From assembly GCA_001464625.1 (NCBI GenBank), contig LNFJ01000036.1, positions 1 to 62,240 on the forward strand: a DNA stretch of 62,240 bases, given 5' to 3'. The position numbers and the translations under genes were made by a program. Origin of the DNA: Bacteroidia bacterium Ga0077558. Its GTDB lineage: Bacteria > Bacteroidota > Bacteroidia > Chitinophagales > Chitinophagaceae. Positions 27,155 to 36,215 of this stretch are shown here, one piece after another. Below the pieces are notes generated by a model that was not told the origin of the DNA, searched no databases, and worked only from the letters and a program-made list of their open reading frames with translations. Positions within the stretch are counted from its first letter, which is position 1. Each line of letters begins with the position of its first letter.

Positions 27155-27970
27155 ATGAGAAACGATTTCAATAACTCAAGAGACGAACGCCGCAACAGCT
27201 GGAATGATGGCTTAGATTTCGATGGCAATAAAGGTCATATATGGACGGGTGTTTTCATTTTGGCAATTGGTGTAGCCGCTTTAATTAAAGTAAGCAACCC
27301 AGATCTGCCCCGTTGGCTTTTTAGCTGGAAAACATTTTTGATTGCTCTCGGTCTTTTTATAGGTGTTAAACATAGTTTTAAAGGAGGCACCTGGGCAATA
27401 ATGATATTGATCGGTGGAGCTTTCTTGCTTACTGATATATATCCTGAGATTTCTATTCGCCGCTATATATGGCCCGGCGTTTTAATACTGGTTGGTATTG
27501 CACTTATTTTAAAACCTAAACGCAGTTTTCAAAGCTGTGATACGGTAGGTTCAAAAAAAAAAGATCCCAACTCTGGAGTAGCTGATGCAATAGTAATTGA
27601 AGAAACCTACGAAAGCCAGAAAGATGTGCCAGAAGATTTTGTAGATAGTACATCCTTTTTTGGCGGTGCTAAAAAAAATATCATTTCCAAAAATTTTAAA
27701 GGCGGCGACATTGTAAATGTTTTCGGAGGAACCGAACTCGATCTTAGCCGTGCCGATTTTAATGGCACTGCTATTATTGACCTGACTACCATTTTTGGCG
27801 GCACCAAATTAGTAGTGCCTTCCAACTGGACAGTTAAGTCGGAAGCGGTTACCATTTTTGGTGGGATGGAAGACAAAAGGAATGTGCAAGCATTAAGTGA
27901 TTCAGCACAAAAGATTTTGATCTTAAAAGGCACAATAATTTTTGGTGGCATTGAAATAAAAAGTTTTTAA
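27155..27970 (+). CDS. LiaF-like membrane protein
   Basis: 271-residue protein with about four membrane segments in the N-terminal part (near residues 30-46, 60-70, 80-95 and 108-122), followed by a cytoplasmic or extracytoplasmic beta-rich C-terminal domain with repeated FFGG/VFGGTELDLS/IFGGTKLVVP/IFGGMED/IFGGIEIKSF motifs. This matches the LiaF (YvqF) family domain that in Firmicutes restrains a cell-wall stress kinase. Here it heads a probable operon ending in a LytS/LytTR pair, so it may similarly tune that kinase; this is inference. Confidence 0.85.
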   Translation: MRNDFNNSRDERRNSWNDGLDFDGNKGHIWTGVFILAIGVAALIKVSNPDLPRWLFSWKTFLIALGLFIGVKHSFKGGTWAIMILIGGAFLLTDIYPEISIRRYIWPGVLILVGIALILKPKRSFQSCDTVGSKKKDPNSGVADAIVIEETYESQKDVPEDFVDSTSFFGGAKKNIISKNFKGGDIVNVFGGTELDLSRADFNGTAIIDLTTIFGGTKLVVPSNWTVKSEAVTIFGGMEDKRNVQALSDSAQKILILKGTIIFGGIEIKSF

Positions 27971-28026
27971 CCTGATGCAACGTAGTAATACGTAAATGTT
28001 GTAATCAACAATCAAAACCAACAACC

Positions 28027-28386
28027 ATGAACTGGTATCTTGCAAAAATGGTCTTTCGCATAATTTGTGGAGATGGCAATCATACTGCACAATTTGACGA
28101 ACAACTTCGCCTGGTAGCTGCCGGCAGCCTGGAAGAAGCTTTTCATAAGGCCCAATTAATGGGTGGAAAAGAAGAAGAAATGTTCTTTAATAATAACCAG
28201 CAATTAGTGCAGTGGCAGTTTATTAGTGTTAGCGAATTGTACCAATTGAATGAATTGATTGATGGCGCAGAAGTATATTCCAGAATAGAAGAAAAGGAAA
28301 ATGCGGATAGCTACCTGCATATTGTACATAAAAAAGCAGAGCAAATAAGGTTTGGAACTCCAATCGATTTATTGAACCTTGCATAA
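28027..28386 (+). CDS. DUF4288-like small protein
   Basis: 119-residue soluble protein opening MNWYLAKMVFRIICGDGNHTA, with a central EQLRLVAAGSLEEAFHKAQLMG segment and a region about the effective handling of YLHIVHKKAEQIRF near the end. This resembles the DUF4288 family, whose function is unknown. It lies 56 nt after the LiaF-like gene and 5 nt before the LytS-type kinase, so it is probably part of the same signalling operon. Confidence 0.7.
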   Translation: MNWYLAKMVFRIICGDGNHTAQFDEQLRLVAAGSLEEAFHKAQLMGGKEEEMFFNNNQQLVQWQFISVSELYQLNELIDGAEVYSRIEEKENADSYLHIVHKKAEQIRFGTPIDLLNLA

Positions 28387-28391
28387 GCAGC

Positions 28392-29438
28392 ATGACCAAC
28401 TCACCGCTTTCTATATTAAAATTCCGCATCATTTTCATACTGGTATGGCTTGTACTTTTGGCGGATAATGCTATGGTGATCCATTTTTTTGGAATGCCCT
28501 GGACCGCTGCCATTATTGACAGTGCCATTGGCAATACACTATTATTATTGGCGAGCCTTTTAGTAATGAATACACTGCGCTTCTATTTGCCCCGTGGCAC
28601 CCAGTATATCAATATTTTTTCTATCTGCCTTTTTCTTACTATTCTTTGGTTAATACTTACCAAGCTTTTTTTACGGCTGGCGTTAAGTGAGTATGAAGGT
28701 TATAGCAACCTGTTGCAACATTCTTTATCGATCCGTTTTAGTATTGCTTTCTTATTGCTCGGCTGCATTACCTTAATTAGTATTTTATGGTACAACCAGC
28801 AGGAGCAAAAAGAAAAAGAAGATCGGAAAACAGATGCCGAAAAATTAGCGAAAGAAGCGGAATTATTTAAACTACGCCAGCAATTGCAGCCTCACTTTTT
28901 ATTTAATAGCTTGAATTCAATTAATGCCCTCATTGGAAGCCGTCCCGTAGAAGCAAGAAAAATGGTGCAGCAGTTATCAGATTTTTTAAGAGGCACTATC
29001 CGCAAAGAAGAAACACAATGGGTAACTTTCAGTGAAGAATTACAATACTTACAATTATATCTTGATATTGAGAAAGTTCGGTTTGGCAACCGGCTTGCTA
29101 CCGTTATTGATATGGAAGAGAGTACGGAAGAATTAAAAATTCCTACCTTACTGTTGCAGCCAATTGTAGAAAATGCTATTAAATTTGGACTATATGATAC
29201 AACAGGTGAAACCATCATTCGATTGTATGCTAAAAAAGAAGGCGATGATCTCCTAATTCGGGTAGAAAATCCATTTGATCCTGAAACATCATCACCAAAA
29301 CTGGGAGTTGGGTTCGGTCTTCAATCGGTGCAAAGAAGATTATACTTATTGTTTGCAAGAACCGATCTCTTAGTAACGAATGCAAAAGAAAATATTTTTA
29401 CAACTATCGTAAAAGTTCCGCAAGGATTAATATCATGA
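28392..29438 (+). CDS. LytS-type sensor histidine kinase
   Basis: 348-residue membrane kinase of the His_kinase (LytS/YehU) family. Four hydrophobic segments occupy about residues 10-30, 32-56, 68-90 and 112-132, followed by a coiled coil rich in Lys/Glu. The phospho-acceptor motif LQPHFLFNSLNSINALI is near residue 165. The HATPase has PTLLLQPIVENAIKFG and GVGFGLQSVQRRL. It overlaps the LytTR regulator by 4 nt (ATGA), making a cognate pair. The LiaF-like protein upstream may be its accessory. Confidence 0.94.
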   Translation: MTNSPLSILKFRIIFILVWLVLLADNAMVIHFFGMPWTAAIIDSAIGNTLLLLASLLVMNTLRFYLPRGTQYINIFSICLFLTILWLILTKLFLRLALSEYEGYSNLLQHSLSIRFSIAFLLLGCITLISILWYNQQEQKEKEDRKTDAEKLAKEAELFKLRQQLQPHFLFNSLNSINALIGSRPVEARKMVQQLSDFLRGTIRKEETQWVTFSEELQYLQLYLDIEKVRFGNRLATVIDMEESTEELKIPTLLLQPIVENAIKFGLYDTTGETIIRLYAKKEGDDLLIRVENPFDPETSSPKLGVGFGLQSVQRRLYLLFARTDLLVTNAKENIFTTIVKVPQGLIS

Positions 29439-30175
29439 ACAAAGTAATTATTATTGACGACGAGCCATTGGCAAGAAGCATTGTAGTTGAATACCTGCAA
29501 AATCATCCGGACCTGGAAGTAGTGCAGCAATGTGGCGATGGTTTTGAAGGTTTAAAAGCTATACAGCAGCACCAACCCGATCTTATTTTCTTAGATATTC
29601 AAATGCCCAAGATCACCGGCTTTGAAATGCTGGAATTAATTGAGCAACCACCGGGAGTTATTTTCACCACTGCGTTTGATGAATATGCGATAAAGGCATT
29701 TGAATCGCATGCAGTAGATTATTTATTAAAACCATTCAACCAGGAACGATTTGATAAAGCGATCGCTAAATGGAATGAGCAAAAAACAAATTTGCCGGAA
29801 AAGATGACGCAGAGTGTGTTGGAGTCTGCTTCTTCATCTCCAGCACAGCGGCATCGTATCGTTGTAAGAAACGGCAGCAAGATCAAGATCATTTCAGTTA
29901 CCGATGTATTTTATCTGGAAGCGGCAGATGATTATGTAAAAATTCATACACAAGAAGGTTACTTCTTAAAAAATAAAACGATGACGCATTTTGAGCAGTC
30001 GTTAGATGAGCAGTTGTTTGTTCGTTCGCATCGTTCCTACATTGTAAATGTACAACAGATAACAAGAATTGATCCTTATGAAAAGGATAGTCATGTAGCT
30101 ATACTTCGTTCAGGTGCAAAAGTGCCGGTTAGCAGAAGCGGATATGGAAGGTTAAAGGAAGTGCTGGGTTTATAA
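29435..30175 (+). CDS. LytTR-family response regulator
   Basis: 246-residue regulator with a receiver domain (IIDDEPLAR, phospho-acceptor Asp in LIFLDIQMPKITG near residue 55, Lys in LLKPFNQERF) and a C-terminal LytTR DNA-binding domain (about 140-246) with VTDVFYLEAADDYVKIHT, MTHFEQSL and FVRSHRSYIVNVQQI. It is paired with the upstream LytS-type kinase. The gene ends immediately against the convergent lipoprotein gene with no spacer; no terminator is seen there. Confidence 0.96.
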   Translation: MNKVIIIDDEPLARSIVVEYLQNHPDLEVVQQCGDGFEGLKAIQQHQPDLIFLDIQMPKITGFEMLELIEQPPGVIFTTAFDEYAIKAFESHAVDYLLKPFNQERFDKAIAKWNEQKTNLPEKMTQSVLESASSSPAQRHRIVVRNGSKIKIISVTDVFYLEAADDYVKIHTQEGYFLKNKTMTHFEQSLDEQLFVRSHRSYIVNVQQITRIDPYEKDSHVAILRSGAKVPVSRSGYGRLKEVLGL

Positions 30176-30793
30176 TCATTCGTAATGTACTTCGAAAACA
30201 TAGCCTAACCAGGAAGGCTTCATGTACAAACCTTTTAAATGCCACGGTTTGTAAGTAGGCGAATAAAATAATGCAGTACGGGGAAATTGCGGGGAAGTGA
30301 ATTGATAACATTGGGCCTCTGTAGCATAATACCGGAATGAATCAACCAACACAAATCCTTTCTGCATAAACTCATTCATTAACAGGTCGCTTAAATCTTT
30401 TTTATGAACTGTTTGTGCTATGCGCCAGGTAGCTTGTGGTTCTGATGAAAAATAAACAGTAGAAAAAGGCATCACAAATTCTTTACCGGATGAATCCATA
30501 ACCATTCCCCTGTTCAAACTGGTGTACTCTCCCTTCTTGGTATAGAAAAAATCCTTCGATCTTTCTTTCATAAACAACTGAATACAGGAAATATCTTCGC
30601 ACCTGGATAATTGCATCAGATCATCGCTACTTAATGTGCTGCGGGTAGGTCCAGCGGGAGCATTAGCCGCATCTTCCTGCATTACTTTATCCAGGTCAGC
30701 AGCATCTACTGCTCTTTTATTAGATTTACTTCCACAGGAAGAGAACAGCAGTAGCAAAATGCAGGCTTTGATGAAAATGATTTTTGTATTCAT
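30176..30793 (-). CDS. Lipoprotein, 205 aa, last gene of the kinase cluster
   Basis: Not recognised. The signal peptide ends in the lipobox FSSCGSKS (Cys near residue 20), followed by a 180-residue mature domain with QLSRCEDISCIQLFMKERS and DLLMNEFMQKGFVLVDS. It is probably anchored in the periplasm or outer membrane. It is the most downstream gene of the leftward cluster, 5 nt after its neighbour, and its stop abuts the convergent LytTR gene stop. Confidence 0.75.
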   Translation of the reverse strand: MNTKIIFIKACILLLLFSSCGSKSNKRAVDAADLDKVMQEDAANAPAGPTRSTLSSDDLMQLSRCEDISCIQLFMKERSKDFFYTKKGEYTSLNRGMVMDSSGKEFVMPFSTVYFSSEPQATWRIAQTVHKKDLSDLLMNEFMQKGFVLVDSFRYYATEAQCYQFTSPQFPRTALFYSPTYKPWHLKGLYMKPSWLGYVFEVHYE

Positions 30794-30798
30794 AATTT

Positions 30799-31254
30799 CT
30801 ATTGCTTTATGCGATAAAATTTATACTCCACTGTATCAAATAAGCTATTGTCGCTCAATATTAAGTTATCGTACTTGCTTACTGTAGAGTTATAAGGTGT
30901 AACAGACCTGATGTAATAGTTGAATAGTGTATCACCATTTTCCCGAAAGCCATACAGACGGGGGAAATAATTCATATTGCGACTGGTGGAAGATGTTATT
31001 GAAAAATCCCCTTTCACTTTTATTGTATCATTAGCTGGAAATTGTATTTGCATATATTCTAGTGTACCGTCTCTTTTCAACCGGAATTGTACATATCCAT
31101 TTGATGATTTACTAGCCCATGTGCCAAGCATTTCTTCCCCTTCCCTCACCACATCTTTACCGGTAACTTTCTCCACCTTCTTGTCAACACATGTACGAAG
31201 AAATAAAAACAAAGAGACCGCAACTACTAATATGAATATATATAACAGACGCAT
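30799..31254 (-). CDS. Membrane-anchored hypothetical protein, about 151 aa
   Basis: Not recognised. One N-terminal hydrophobic segment (about residues 3-20, LLYIFILVVAVSLFLF) is followed by a small beta-rich domain (GTWASKSSNGYVQFRLKRDG onward), suggesting a lipocalin-like exported domain. ATG at 31254 is preferred to the TTG at 31260. It sits between the HD-YitT gene (15 nt) and the lipoprotein gene (5 nt) and looks co-transcribed with both. Confidence 0.65.
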   Translation of the reverse strand: MRLLYIFILVVAVSLFLFLRTCVDKKVEKVTGKDVVREGEEMLGTWASKSSNGYVQFRLKRDGTLEYMQIQFPANDTIKVKGDFSITSSTSRNMNYFPRLYGFRENGDTLFNYYIRSVTPYNSTVSKYDNLILSDNSLFDTVEYKFYRIKQ

Positions 31255-31269
31255 TAACAACTTAACATT

Positions 31270-32730
31270 TTAGTGTGCCCTTCTTCTTTTAATAATTCCA
31301 CCCGATGCTTCCTTAATAGTGCTGGCAAATACAAATGCCTTAGGGTCTACATTATGCACCAGGTTGTTTAGTTTTCTAAGCTCCAGACGGGTAATGACGG
31401 TGAAAATAATATCAACATCTGCACTTACTTCAAAATTGCCGGGCAAAAATCCTCGTTCGCCTTTGTACACAGTGATGCCTCTGCCTAAATTATTTACTAA
31501 TTCATATTTGATGGCTTCACTTTCAGCAGAAATAATAGTTACGCCGGTATAAGCCTGCAAACCTTCAACCACATAATCGATTGTTCGTGTAGCAGCAAAA
31601 TAAGTAAGGATGGAATACAATGCTGTTTCTATTCCAAACTTCAAAGCAGCAATGGTGAAAATGAGAATATTGATTCCTAATATAATTTCTGTAATGGTAA
31701 AAGACGTTCTCTTCAACGTATATAATGCCAATACTTCTATCCCATCTAATGCCGCACCTGCCCGCATTACTAAACCAATGCCGATACCCAGAAATACGCC
31801 TCCGAAAATAGAGATCAGTAATTTATCATCGGTTAGCGGGTAGCCTGGTATTAAAAACAAGCAAAGACCGAGCAATACCACACTGGCAAATGTTTTAATC
31901 GCAAAACTTTTACCTACGGAAAAATAACTGATGATAACGAGTGGCAGGTTAAATATTACAATTACGACTGCCAAATTAAAATGATACAACTCATGTGTAA
32001 GTAATGACAATCCAGTAATACCCCCGTCAAAAAAATGATTGGGCACCAAAAATTCTTTCAATGCAAAGCTGGCAATGATGACACCAAAAATTATAAAGCA
32101 TGCATCTTGCAAATTTTCTGAAAAGCTTGGTTTATGCGAATGGCCGGCTGTAGCTCTGATACCTGACTTTATTTCTAACAGTGTCATTTTCTTTTGAGAC
32201 TCATTTTCCATTTTAGCAGTATCTGTAAAATAACTGTGAGCAGATAAAAAATCAGCTTGCTTTAATTGCCACTCTTCCTTGGTTTTTACAAAGCCGGTTT
32301 TTTTAAATTCCGCCAACATTTTATCTGTGTTGGCTTTGTATTGATCGGTACCGAGGTAGTATAGATCCGCATCACATAAATATTTCGCAAGTTCCGTTTT
32401 GGGTGATTGTGGCAGGCGGGTTGCCATGATCATTTCACAAATGGTAGCAATTTCATTTTCGCCATACCCAAATTGCGGAAGATATTTCTTTGCCAATTTG
32501 CAGGAGAGTTCTTCATGCTTATCATGATTTTCCAGAAAACCGGCATCATGAAATAACGCTGCTGTTTTAAGTAACAGCAAATCTTGCTCTCCAATTTTCT
32601 CTGCTTTAGCCAAATGCTCTGCTGCTGCAATTACGCTTTTTGTATGTGCAGCATTATGATACGTAAGCCAGGCTGGCAATTCTTTCTCCAGCTTTTCTAT
32701 AAGAAATAAATAGGCTTGTTCGTATTGCAT
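31270..32730 (-). CDS. HD-domain phosphohydrolase fused to a YitT-family membrane protein
   Basis: 486 residues. The N-terminal HD domain (about 1-180) has the metal motif YHNAAHTKSV (His near 22), LFHDAGFLENHDKHEE (HD near 62) and LCDADLYYLG (Asp near 115), resembling small metal-dependent phosphohydrolases. The C-terminal half (about 190-486) is a YitT/DUF161 membrane protein with five or six hydrophobic segments and a DUF2179 PII-like tail (VDIIFTVITRLELRKLNNLVH). This fusion is unusual to me. It follows the receiver-cyclase gene by 24 nt, so nucleotide hydrolysis could be linked to cyclase output; this is inference. Confidence 0.88.
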   Translation of the reverse strand: MQYEQAYLFLIEKLEKELPAWLTYHNAAHTKSVIAAAEHLAKAEKIGEQDLLLLKTAALFHDAGFLENHDKHEELSCKLAKKYLPQFGYGENEIATICEMIMATRLPQSPKTELAKYLCDADLYYLGTDQYKANTDKMLAEFKKTGFVKTKEEWQLKQADFLSAHSYFTDTAKMENESQKKMTLLEIKSGIRATAGHSHKPSFSENLQDACFIIFGVIIASFALKEFLVPNHFFDGGITGLSLLTHELYHFNLAVVIVIFNLPLVIISYFSVGKSFAIKTFASVVLLGLCLFLIPGYPLTDDKLLISIFGGVFLGIGIGLVMRAGAALDGIEVLALYTLKRTSFTITEIILGINILIFTIAALKFGIETALYSILTYFAATRTIDYVVEGLQAYTGVTIISAESEAIKYELVNNLGRGITVYKGERGFLPGNFEVSADVDIIFTVITRLELRKLNNLVHNVDPKAFVFASTIKEASGGIIKRRRAH

Positions 32731-32754
32731 TGCTTAGGCTTTCAGTTGAAGTAA

Positions 32755-33795
32755 TTAATCCAGTACTTCATAAATCATTATGGCGTTCGATTTATTTTTT
32801 ACATTCACTTCTCCTACCTGGCGACAGTTGAATGATTCTTTTACTTTCTCATAAGATGTTTCACTAATAATAATTTGCCCGGGTGATGCGGCAGATTGTA
32901 GCCGTTGTGCTGTATTAACAGCATCACCAATCACCGTGTAATCTAAGCGACGCAAACTGGCAGAGCCAATATTACCGGAAATCATTTCACCGCTGTTTAC
33001 ACCAATTGAAACCTGCGGTGTAAAAGCAACATGCTCATTTAATGAAGGAAGAGTTGCAATTTTGGACCGAACAGCTAATGATGCGTCTATCGCCCTGTCT
33101 AAATGATAATCGCCACGGAATACCGCCATAATTGCATCGCCAATAAATTTATCTACATAACCACCCTGTTCAATAATCTCTTTCACCATTACATCAAAAT
33201 AACTGTTCAGCAATTTTACCACCATATCAGGTGATTCATTTTCGCTGATAGATGTAAAACTGCAGATATCGAAAAAAGCTACAGAAGCTTCTACTGTTTC
33301 GTTGGCAATTAGAGAAGATTCAAATTCCCGGCCACCCATAAAGTTGAGTACCGTTTCATCCACATACATTTTCAGGATATTATTTTCCTTTATGGCCTTC
33401 ATCGTTTCCCGTAACTGGCCTACATGCTTGATGGTTTTATCCATTGTAAGTTCCAGGTCTTCAAAATTTACTGGCTTGGTAATAAAATCAAAAGCACCCC
33501 GGTTCATGGCGGTGCGGATATTATCCATATCACCATAGGCAGAAACTATAACCGATTTAAGCAGACCGTTTTGTTCACTCAATTTAGTGAGCAATGTAAG
33601 TCCATCCATTTCCGGCATATTAATATCACTCAATACCACATCTACATCCTGGTGTTGCTCTAATTGCTCTAAAGCTTTTACACCATTGATAGCAAACACA
33701 AATTCGTATTCTTGGGCTCTGATCTTCTGCCGGAATTTTTGTTTTATTAAAACTTCCAAATCAGTTTCATCATCAACCACTAAAATCTTTGCCAT
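32755..33795 (-). CDS. Response regulator with class III adenylate cyclase output
   Basis: 346 residues. The receiver (about 1-125) has VVDDETD, phospho-acceptor Asp in VVLSDINMPEMDG (near 58) and the TKPVNFEDL lysine. The cyclase domain (about 170-346) has both metal-binding Asp residues (FFDICSFTSI near 176 and FIGDAIMAVF near 219). The base-recognition Lys (VDKFIGD) and Asp (LDYTVIGD) indicate ATP rather than GTP, and the Asn-Arg of AVNTAQRLQ is present. It should make cAMP in a phosphorylation-dependent way. It overlaps the CheY-like gene by 1 nt. Confidence 0.92.
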   Translation of the reverse strand: MAKILVVDDETDLEVLIKQKFRQKIRAQEYEFVFAINGVKALEQLEQHQDVDVVLSDINMPEMDGLTLLTKLSEQNGLLKSVIVSAYGDMDNIRTAMNRGAFDFITKPVNFEDLELTMDKTIKHVGQLRETMKAIKENNILKMYVDETVLNFMGGREFESSLIANETVEASVAFFDICSFTSISENESPDMVVKLLNSYFDVMVKEIIEQGGYVDKFIGDAIMAVFRGDYHLDRAIDASLAVRSKIATLPSLNEHVAFTPQVSIGVNSGEMISGNIGSASLRRLDYTVIGDAVNTAQRLQSAASPGQIIISETSYEKVKESFNCRQVGEVNVKNKSNAIMIYEVLD

Positions 33796-34169
33796 CAGCT
33801 TATGGTTTTTAATTTTTCCTTTAATGCTGTGAAGTCAACGGGCTTGGTCAAAAAATCATCAGCGCCTAATTGCTTTGCAGTATTATAATTTTCTGCATCA
33901 CCATATGCTGTTATCATCATTACTACAGGTGGCGGCTTGTGGTATTTCTTTTTTATTTGATCCAGCAGATCCAGGCCACTCATGCCCGGCATATTTATGT
34001 CGGATAAGATTAAAACAGCCTCCTGCTCATGCTGATTAAGGTAGGTAAGGGCTTCCTCGCCGGAAAAGGCGAAGTCAAATCTTAATTCTCCGCTTTTAAT
34101 TTCCTTGCGGAACCGTTGTTCAAAAAGGGTTTGAACATCTTTTTCATCATCAACTACCAGAACTTTCAT
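33795..34169 (-). CDS. Single-domain CheY-like response regulator
   Basis: 124-residue receiver-only protein with VVDDEKD, phospho-acceptor Asp in LILSDINMPGMSG (near residue 57) and the TKPVDFTAL lysine near 108. It lacks an output domain, so it may relay phosphate or bind a partner. It lies 30 nt after the last kinase gene and overlaps the receiver-cyclase start by 1 nt. The receiver resembles that of the cyclase, suggesting duplication. Confidence 0.93.
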   Translation of the reverse strand: MKVLVVDDEKDVQTLFEQRFRKEIKSGELRFDFAFSGEEALTYLNQHEQEAVLILSDINMPGMSGLDLLDQIKKKYHKPPPVVMMITAYGDAENYNTAKQLGADDFLTKPVDFTALKEKLKTIS

Positions 34170-34199
34170 TTATGGGTGCTTTATTGGTGAATGTATGAT

Positions 34200-36215
34200 T
34201 TATACTGGCAAAATAATGGTGAATTGAGCAAATTCCCCTTCTTTGGTTTCCACTTTCAATTCACCAGCATGGCCTTTAGTTATAATATCATAACTCATGC
34301 TCAATCCAAGGCCAGTTCCTTCGCCAGTAGGCTTGGTGGTAAAGAAGGGCTGGAATATTTTATCAATTACTTTTTGTGGAATACCATTACCGTTATCTCT
34401 TACTATAATTTTTACCGTATTTCCCTCTTTTTGAGTAGTGGCTGAAACTACAGGGCTGTAATTTTCATCCAGCTCTTTTTTCTTTTGCATAACGGAGTAA
34501 AAGGAGTTAGTAAACAGGTTGAGAAATACCCGGCCTATTTCCTGCGAAACGATATTGATAGTTGAAAGGCTGCTGTCAAAAGAAGTATCTGTTTTTGCAT
34601 TAAACGATTTATCCTTTGCCCGCATACCATGAAAACTCAGGCGCATACATTCATCCAGCAAATTATTAATATCGGTAGGTTCTTTTTGGCCGCCGCCACT
34701 ACGGCTATGCTGCAGCATTCCCTTTACAATAGAGTCGGCCCGTTTGCCATGAAAAGCAATTTTTTCATTGTTTGCCTTTATATCATCTGCAAGACTGATG
34801 GCATCTTCCGTTTTACCTGCTTTTAATTCTTCCTTCATTTCATCAATCAGCTCGGTATTTACTTCAGAGAAATTATTTACAAAGTTTAACGGGTTTTGAA
34901 TTTCATGTGCAATGCCTGCGGTGAGTTCTCCGAGTGAAGCCATTTTTTCGGATTGGATGAGTTGGGATTGGGTGGATTTGAGATTCGTCAGGGTTTCTTC
35001 TAAAACCAAATTAGCTTTCTGTTTTTGTTTGTTGTTGCGATAAAATACAAAGGCAAGTATTGACAATAAACCCAAACCAGTGATTAGTCCAATGGTACGG
35101 ATTTTATTTTTTGAAGCAACACTTTCCTGTGCCGCTTTCTCTAATCGCATCTGCTCTTCAAAGTTGCTATTTTGAAATTGGTTGATTTTATCGATGCGGT
35201 CTTTATTCAAACTATCGCTCAATGTTTTCGCAATAGTTAGATAAACCAATGCGCTGTCTGCATTGCCCTTCATTTTCCAGGCAGAGGCAATCAGGTTGGT
35301 TGATGTGCTTATTGAAGGTGCCGCTTTTAGCTGATATCCTAGTCTCAGAGCTTTTGAAGCATAGATTAGCATCGAATCGGTCTGATTTAGCTTTTCAAAT
35401 AAGTCTGCCATAGCATTATTACTCGAGATTTCACCCTGCAAATTGTTTTGTTGATTAGAAACAAAAATTGCATTTTTAAAATAAGTTTTAGCTGAGTCTA
35501 ATGAGCCTCTTTTTAAGTATATATATCCGATATTTACAAGGATATTACCTAAATAGGTTTTCCAGCCTCCTGTGCTATTAGCATTTTTCAATGCACGGTT
35601 TGAATATATCAAGGCAGAGTCTAATTTTTCCATACTGAAGTAAATAGACCCTATATTCATATTGGCGGTAACATTACCGTATTTACTTTTGATTTCTTCT
35701 TGAATCAATATAACTTTTTTAAAATACTCAATGGCTTTTTCAGGATTACCTGCACCCCTATAAGTATTGCCTAATTGATGAAAGACGCCCACTTTTCTTG
35801 AAATCCTGAATTTTTCAACGTCAGCTGCAAATTCATCATCAGGCGGTATGTATGCACCTTTTTCATTTTTTTTATCTTGTATAATTGCCAGTGCTTCATT
35901 GCACAATTTAAAGCTGAGTGAATAATTGGATTGCTTTTGAATTAAGTAGGATTTATTTAATAGAAAACCTGCCACCCAAAGTGGTTGATTGATTTTATAG
36001 GCAATAGCTATTGCCTTTTCTATATGATACATGGCACTATCCCTGTTAGTTTCTACATAATATCTATTCAGCCCAAAAAGTGTGAGCATTTTTACCGTAT
36101 CATTAGCTGAATATTTCAATGCAGCATGTAAACTGTCTAATTCTTTTTCCTTCGATTGAGCTTTAGCGAAAAATGGCAGTAAAAGCAACAATGATATTTT
36201 AATAAATGATTTCAT
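34200..36215 (-). CDS. TPR-sensor histidine kinase, kinase 1 of the cluster
   Basis: 671 residues. Signal peptide (MKSFIKISLLLLLPFFAKAQ), periplasmic TPR array (about 25-350), one membrane segment (TIGLITGLGLLSILAFVFY near 370), a coiled coil, then the shared kinase core with GELTAGIAHEIQNPLNF (His near 432), NLFTNSFYSV and GTGLGLSMSYDI. Its ATPase end differs slightly from the other six (ITKGHAGELK in place of VKAHGGELK). Start and stop overlap neighbours by 1 nt or less. The TPRs probably bind a periplasmic protein or peptide signal. Confidence 0.92.
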   Translation of the reverse strand: MKSFIKISLLLLLPFFAKAQSKEKELDSLHAALKYSANDTVKMLTLFGLNRYYVETNRDSAMYHIEKAIAIAYKINQPLWVAGFLLNKSYLIQKQSNYSLSFKLCNEALAIIQDKKNEKGAYIPPDDEFAADVEKFRISRKVGVFHQLGNTYRGAGNPEKAIEYFKKVILIQEEIKSKYGNVTANMNIGSIYFSMEKLDSALIYSNRALKNANSTGGWKTYLGNILVNIGYIYLKRGSLDSAKTYFKNAIFVSNQQNNLQGEISSNNAMADLFEKLNQTDSMLIYASKALRLGYQLKAAPSISTSTNLIASAWKMKGNADSALVYLTIAKTLSDSLNKDRIDKINQFQNSNFEEQMRLEKAAQESVASKNKIRTIGLITGLGLLSILAFVFYRNNKQKQKANLVLEETLTNLKSTQSQLIQSEKMASLGELTAGIAHEIQNPLNFVNNFSEVNTELIDEMKEELKAGKTEDAISLADDIKANNEKIAFHGKRADSIVKGMLQHSRSGGGQKEPTDINNLLDECMRLSFHGMRAKDKSFNAKTDTSFDSSLSTINIVSQEIGRVFLNLFTNSFYSVMQKKKELDENYSPVVSATTQKEGNTVKIIVRDNGNGIPQKVIDKIFQPFFTTKPTGEGTGLGLSMSYDIITKGHAGELKVETKEGEFAQFTIILPV

